DNA of 10,183 nucleotides, taken from assembly GCA_905216145.1 (NCBI GenBank), contig CAJMST010000036.1, positions 1 through 10,183 on the forward strand, in the 5' to 3' direction. Numbering within the stretch: position 1 is the first letter of the stretch; the number at the start of each line of letters is the position of its first letter. Shown piece by piece: positions 6,832 to 10,183 of this stretch. The notes below the pieces were generated by a model. It did no database searches. It saw nothing but the letters and a program-made list of their open reading frames with translations, and had not been told where the DNA came from. The position numbers were made by a program, and so were the translations under genes. The stretch comes from an uncultured bacterium (GTDB lineage Bacteria > Actinomycetota > Coriobacteriia > Coriobacteriales > Coriobacteriaceae).

Positions 6832-7691
6832 TAGTGAGTTGGCTGGTAGCGGGGGCAGTAGCTGATGGCGATGGCGTCGACGCCTACGTGGGTGGCGATG
6901 GTGCAGCCGATGGGGCCGGTGCCGACGTCTACGTAATCCTGGCCCGCGAGCGCCTCGTTGACAAGTTCCTGCTCCTCGGCAGCACCGGTCGTGAGCACGC
7001 GAACGCTTGAGCCCGGGTGCTCGGTCAAAAACTCGAGGCAATCGGCCATGGTGTTCGCAACGATGCGCTTGGCTCCGCGGCCCTTCTTGATGGCCTTGAT
7101 CTCGCCCGACTGCCACTCCGGCGAAACGGCCAGGCGAATGTTGAGCATCTGCGTGAGCTGGCCGGCGAGCTTGGGCGCGCGGCCGTTCTTAACGAGGTTC
7201 TCGAGCGTGCGGGGAATCAGCAGCAGGTGGGCGTCGGGCAGCGTCGCGCGGATCTGCGCCTCGGTCTCGTCCAGGCTGCGGCCGTCCTCGCGCATGGCCA
7301 GCGCGTACTCCACCAGCAGGCCCTCGGCGCCCGAGCCGGTGCGCGAGTCGATGCAGCGCACGTCGAGCTCGTGCGTTTCGGCCGTCAGGCTGGCGTTGGC
7401 ATAGCAGGCGGACCACTCGCTGCACAGCGAGATAAAGATGGCGCTATCGTGGCCGTCGGCGCGCACGCGGTCAAAGAGTGCCTTGAACTCGCCGGCGCTC
7501 GGCTGCGAGGTGTGTGGCAGCTGCTCGGAGCCGGCCATGCGGGCGACGTATTCCTCGGCGGTAATCTGCACCTGGTCGAGCAGGTCCTCGCCTTCGATAA
7601 TCACATGCAGCGGAATCACGTAAATGCCGAGCTCTTGAGCGCGGGCGGGGGAGATGTCCGACGTGGAGTCGGTTATGATGGCAAAAGACAT
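6831..7691 (-). CDS. DegV family protein (FakB-like fatty acid binding protein)
   Basis: DegV/FakB proteins hold a fatty acid and, where a FakA kinase exists, present it for phosphorylation so it can enter phospholipid synthesis. The 286 residues show the family signatures: IITDSTSDI at the N-terminus, TSQPS (61-65) at the lipid-head-group site, IDSRTGSGAEG (114-124), TLENLVKNGRAPK (162-174) and a final THVGVDAIAISY (267-278). The usual SGT of the second loop reads SAC (94-96), and the usual H-x-GP near the end reads HVGVD, so this is a somewhat divergent member. I chose the ATG at 7691, where DegV proteins normally begin and which follows a GAAAGGTG ribosome site. The longer frame from 7748 adds 19 basic residues with no family similarity. 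No fakA gene is in the window. The gene is divergent from the HAD gene and ends in the 82-bp repeat. Confidence 0.92.
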   Translation of the reverse strand: MSFAIITDSTSDISPARAQELGIYVIPLHVIIEGEDLLDQVQITAEEYVARMAGSEQLPHTSQPSAGEFKALFDRVRADGHDSAIFISLCSEWSACYANASLTAETHELDVRCIDSRTGSGAEGLLVEYALAMREDGRSLDETEAQIRATLPDAHLLLIPRTLENLVKNGRAPKLAGQLTQMLNIRLAVSPEWQSGEIKAIKKGRGAKRIVANTMADCLEFLTEHPGSSVRVLTTGAAEEQELVNEALAGQDYVDVGTGPIGCTIATHVGVDAIAISYCPRYQPTH

Positions 7692-7747
7692 AATTGCACC
7701 TTTCGTTGGGGCGCTTGCGCGCCGCCTTCTGAGAGCAAAGTGCGACA

Positions 7748-7753
7748 AGTATA
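7748..7753 (-). promoter_or_regulatory. possible degV -10 box
   Basis: On the minus strand TATACT lies 56 bases before the degV ATG. The -35 region at 16-17 bp is poor (TAGCAA-like), so this is a -10-only call. Confidence 0.35.
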
Positions 7754-7783
7754 GTGGAGTTGCTCTACATTGCTAGGTTCAAT

Positions 7784-7799
7784 TGTTGAATAGTCAACA
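7784..7799. promoter_or_regulatory. small palindrome in the degV-HAD divergent spacer
   Basis: TGTTGA (7784-7789) and TCAACA (7794-7799) are exact reverse complements around ATAG. It sits about 50 bases before the HAD start and 90 before degV, a fair place for an operator. The arms are short, and chance cannot be excluded. Confidence 0.25.
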
Positions 7800-7847
7800 G
7801 TTTGAAGTGTCGGTGTGGAAATCATCAACTGGGGAAGAGGGATGCCG

Positions 7848-8510
7848 ATGGAGGCATTGGCGATATACAGGCGGCCGATTGTGCTGTTCGATTTTGACGG
7901 CACGGTGGCCGATACGGGTCGGGCGGTGATGACCTCGACGCGCAAGACGTTGGCCGCGCGCGGGTTTTCGGAGGCGCAGATGGGTGACCTGCGTCGCATG
8001 ATCGGGCCGCCCCTGTGGAAGAGCTTCCACGACTTTTACGGCTTCTCGCGCGAGGAGTCGCTTGTGGTGGCCGACGAGTACCGTGTCTTTTTTGATGAGC
8101 TGGGGCCGGAAGAGTACCCCGTGTTCGACGGGATTCCCGAGCTGCTGGATGGGTTGGCCGCCCAGGGCAAGCGCATGGCCGTGGCGACGTCGCGCATGGA
8201 GGCGAAGTGTATTGACATGGTGCATGAGCTCGGGCTTTCTCAGTTTGAGGCGGTGGTTGGCATGAATCCGCCGCAGGGTCGCGAGATCAAGGCCGATTCG
8301 GTCCGCGACGCCCTGGCAGCGCTCGGCGCGACGGCCGACGATGCCGTGATGATCGGCGACCGCTTTAACGATGTGGAGGGCGCGCACGCGATGGGCGTGC
8401 CGTGCATCGGCATCTATTCGGGCGCGGCGGCGCCGGGGGAGCATGAGGCCGCGGGCGCCGATGCGGTGGTGCATTCGGTGGCCGAGCTTGCTAAACTTTT
8501 CGCTATCTAA
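7848..8510 (+). CDS. HAD family hydrolase (phosphoglycolate phosphatase-like)
   Basis: A cytoplasmic phosphatase of the haloacid dehalogenase superfamily, subfamily IA, close in layout to PpaX/Gph proteins that act on small phosphorylated metabolites or pyrophosphate. The substrate cannot be read from sequence. Numbered from the ATG at 7848 (220 residues): motif I is FDFDGT with nucleophile Asp15 and acid/base Asp17; motif II is VATSR (112-116); motif III is Lys148; motif IV is MIGDRFND with Asp171 and Asp175. The helical cap lies between about 25 and 95 and includes IGPPLWKSF and FYGFSREE. The start at 7848 is preferred because GAGGG ends six bases upstream. ATG 7842 and GTG 7815 are in-frame alternatives adding two or eleven residues. 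The dipeptidase gene follows after 53 bases in the same direction, so the two probably share a transcript. A weak hairpin (AGGGGC/GCCCCT, 8523-8543) lies between. Confidence 0.9.
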   Translation: MEALAIYRRPIVLFDFDGTVADTGRAVMTSTRKTLAARGFSEAQMGDLRRMIGPPLWKSFHDFYGFSREESLVVADEYRVFFDELGPEEYPVFDGIPELLDGLAAQGKRMAVATSRMEAKCIDMVHELGLSQFEAVVGMNPPQGREIKADSVRDALAALGATADDAVMIGDRFNDVEGAHAMGVPCIGIYSGAAAPGEHEAAGADAVVHSVAELAKLFAI

Positions 8511-8563
8511 GGACTTGATGTGAGGGGCGGTACGCTTGCCCCTTATTGGTAAGGAGGTCGTCC

Positions 8564-10000
8564 ATGAATCAGGTGGAGCAGAGCGTTGCCGAGTATGTCG
8601 ACGAGGTCTGGGAGGATGTCGTCGCCGATATCGAGCAGCTGGTGAGTTATCCGTCCGTAGCCGTTGCTGCCGATGCGGAGCCTAGCGCGCCGTTTGGCCG
8701 CCCGGTTCGTGATGCGCTCGATTGCGCGCTCGGCATTGCGCAAAAGCTCGGCTACCAGACGAGCGACGACGAGGGCTATGTGGGCATTGCCGATATCCCG
8801 GGTCGCGGCGACAAGCAGCTCGCGACCATCTGCCACGTGGACGTGGTGCCCGCCGGCCCCGGCTGGAACACCGACCCGTTTGCGATGGAGCGTCGCGAGG
8901 GATGGCTGCTCGGCCGTGGCGTGATTGATGACAAGGGTCCGGCGGTGTTGTCGCTCTACGCCGGTGCCTACCTGCTCAAGCACGGCATTGTGCCGCGCTA
9001 TACCTTTCGCGCACTGCTGGGCTGCGATGAGGAAGTGGGCATGTCCGACGTTCACCATTATCTGGAGAACCACGCAGACCCCGACTTTTTGTTTACGCCC
9101 GATGCCGAGTTCCCGGTCTGCAATGCCGAGAAGGGCCAGTTTGGGGCGACGTTCGTGAGCCCCAAGATCGACGGCGGGCGCATCGTGTCGTGGAGCGGCT
9201 CCGAGGCGAGCAATGCCATTCCGTCGCAGTCCATCTGCGAGCTTGCGATTGCCGCCGATGAGCTGCCGGCGCCCGTTGAGAACGTCGACCGCCTGGAGAT
9301 CACGGCGCTTGATAACGGGCATGCGCAGATTTTCGCCCACGGTATTGGCGGCCACGCTTCGATGCCTGAGGGCACCATCAACGCCGTCGGCCTGATCGTG
9401 GCGTATCTGCGCGAGGCCGAGGACGCGTTTGGTGCACGCGATGAGCGCCTGCTGACGCCTGCCGAGCACGAGTTCGTCAAGTTCCTGGCCTTTGTGCATG
9501 CGGATGCCTATGGTCGCGGCCTGGGTATCGATGCGACGAGTCCGGCGTTTGGCCCGCTTACCTGCAACGCTGGCGTCATCCGCGTGGCGGATGGCCATAT
9601 TGAGCAGGTCATCGACGTGCGCTTCCCCGATAGCACCAGTGCCGATACCATCCGCGAGCAGCTCGACCCGCTCGTGGGCCGTTTTGGCGTGACGTGCCAG
9701 CTGGGTCGCGCTAAGGTGCCGTTCTCGGTGTCTGCCGACGATCCGGCCGTGAAGGCGCTTATTGATACCTATAACGAGTTTACGGGCAAGCATGCTGAGC
9801 CCTTTGCCATGGGCGGCGGAACGTATGCGCGCAACTTTGCCCGCGCCGTGTCGTTTGGCCCCGAGGAGACCGGCCTGGAGCTGCCCGCATGGGGCGGCCA
9901 GATGCACGGCCCCAACGAGTGCGCCAACGAGGAACAGCTTAAACAGGCGCTCAAGATCTATATTGTTGCGATCCTCCGTTTGAATGAATTAGAGCTTTAA
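8564..10000 (+). CDS. M20 family metallopeptidase, PepV/Sapep-like dipeptidase
   Basis: A cytoplasmic dinuclear zinc peptidase that cleaves dipeptides, probably in late peptide use. The 478 residues are near the usual length of PepV/Sapep proteins (about 470). Metal and catalytic residues are in place: His91 (CHVDVVP), Asp122 (GRGVIDDKGP, bridging), Glu156-Glu157 (CDEEVG, general base and ligand), Asp180 (TPDAEFP) and His448 (QMHGPNE). His264 in GGHAS matches the His that reaches across the active site. NAEKG (187-191) and AMGGGTYARNF (415-425) are further family marks. The inserted lid domain occupies roughly 195-385. The ATG at 8564 follows a full AAGGAGG (8551-8557); the in-frame start at 8546 would place that ribosome site inside the gene. 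Likely co-transcribed with the HAD gene; a perfect hairpin begins at the base after the stop. An M20-type deacetylase such as ArgE/DapE is less likely given the TPDAEFP and GGGTYAR signatures. Confidence 0.93.
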   Translation: MNQVEQSVAEYVDEVWEDVVADIEQLVSYPSVAVAADAEPSAPFGRPVRDALDCALGIAQKLGYQTSDDEGYVGIADIPGRGDKQLATICHVDVVPAGPGWNTDPFAMERREGWLLGRGVIDDKGPAVLSLYAGAYLLKHGIVPRYTFRALLGCDEEVGMSDVHHYLENHADPDFLFTPDAEFPVCNAEKGQFGATFVSPKIDGGRIVSWSGSEASNAIPSQSICELAIAADELPAPVENVDRLEITALDNGHAQIFAHGIGGHASMPEGTINAVGLIVAYLREAEDAFGARDERLLTPAEHEFVKFLAFVHADAYGRGLGIDATSPAFGPLTCNAGVIRVADGHIEQVIDVRFPDSTSADTIREQLDPLVGRFGVTCQLGRAKVPFSVSADDPAVKALIDTYNEFTGKHAEPFAMGGGTYARNFARAVSFGPEETGLELPAWGGQMHGPNECANEEQLKQALKIYIVAILRLNELEL

Positions 10001-10030
10001 GGTTACGCGGTTTTACCAAACCGCGTAACC
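10001..10030 (+). terminator. hairpin directly after the dipeptidase gene
   Basis: GGTTACGCGGTTT (10001-10013) pairs perfectly with AAACCGCGTAACC (10018-10030) around the four-base loop TACC. It begins at the first base after the stop codon. There is no T-run after it, so it may be a weak intrinsic terminator or a 3'-end stabilising stem. Confidence 0.6.
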
Positions 10031-10042
10031 AGTCGACGCTGC

Positions 10043-10141
10043 AAGCCCGCCAGAGCGGCAATCTGCCTTTCAACTTCGGTGGCATGATCAAAAGATCAAT
10101 GCCACCTTGTTTCATGGCACCTTGCTCTCTCTGGCGGGCTT
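10043..10141. repeat. compound palindrome with nested stems
   Basis: AAGCCCGCCAGAG (10043-10055) is the exact reverse complement of CTCTGGCGGGCTT (10129-10141). Inside lies a second stem, GGTGGCATGATC (10078-10089) against GATCAATGCCACC (10094-10106), with one bulge and an AAAA loop. The right side also carries an imperfect direct repeat of ATGCCACCTTG as ATGGCACCTTG. No coding sequence is seen. It could be a structured RNA, a palindromic mobile remnant or a terminator (only a short TTT follows the stem). Confidence 0.55.
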
Positions 10142-10183
10142 TCGCTCATATGACCCAATCCGCTGTCAAGAGCCACAATGGCC

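Noticed and set aside
7017..7754. 245-residue plus-strand frame opposite degV.
   Set aside because: It is antisense to a clear DegV-family gene and shows no recognisable motif.

Overview
This window looks like chromosomal DNA from a GC-rich actinobacterium. The protein types and hairpin repeats suggest the class Coriobacteriia (a Collinsella-like gut organism). That placement is inference from the look of the proteins, not a database match. The housekeeping genes are rich in G/C at third codon positions. The middle of the window (about 2315-6534) is visibly richer in A/T and reads as a later acquisition.

Layout: tgt (queuosine tRNA modification, +) has its own -10 box and Shine-Dalgarno. A terminator-like hairpin follows, then a LOG-family phosphoribohydrolase gene (+). 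Immediately after the LOG stop comes a foreign block of about 4.2 kb. It holds (i) a RelB/DinJ-type antitoxin and YafQ-type toxin operon (+) behind an inverted-repeat operator; (ii) an 82-bp palindromic repeat between convergent gene ends; (iii) a 984-residue protein on the minus strand that fuses a zinc-knuckle/AEP-type primase region, a superfamily 2 helicase and a degenerate phospholipase D-like domain, resembling the primase-helicase of TOTE-type conflict (defence) systems; and (iv) an A/T-rich non-coding stretch bounded by a 13-bp inverted repeat. The block ends in a second, diverged copy of the last 129 bp of the LOG gene. A long hairpin and a second 82-bp repeat follow, so two nested pairs of direct repeats (LOG 3' ends; palindromic repeats) frame the cassette.

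The ordinary chromosome then resumes with a DegV-family lipid-binding protein (-). Divergent from it is a likely operon of a HAD phosphatase and an M20-family (PepV/Sapep-like) metallodipeptidase (+). A perfect 13-bp hairpin and a large compound palindrome close the window.

How the parts relate: tgt, LOG, degV, HAD and dipeptidase genes are metabolic or housekeeping and show no joint pathway. The toxin-antitoxin pair and the primase-helicase-PLD fusion form a small defence-type island. It sits at the 3' end of the LOG gene and leaves that gene intact by duplicating its tail. The most unusual points are the diverged LOG tail, the nested direct repeats that would allow precise loss of the island, and a PLD domain whose HxK(x)4D(x)6GSxN motif keeps its spacing but has lost the catalytic His, Lys and Asn.
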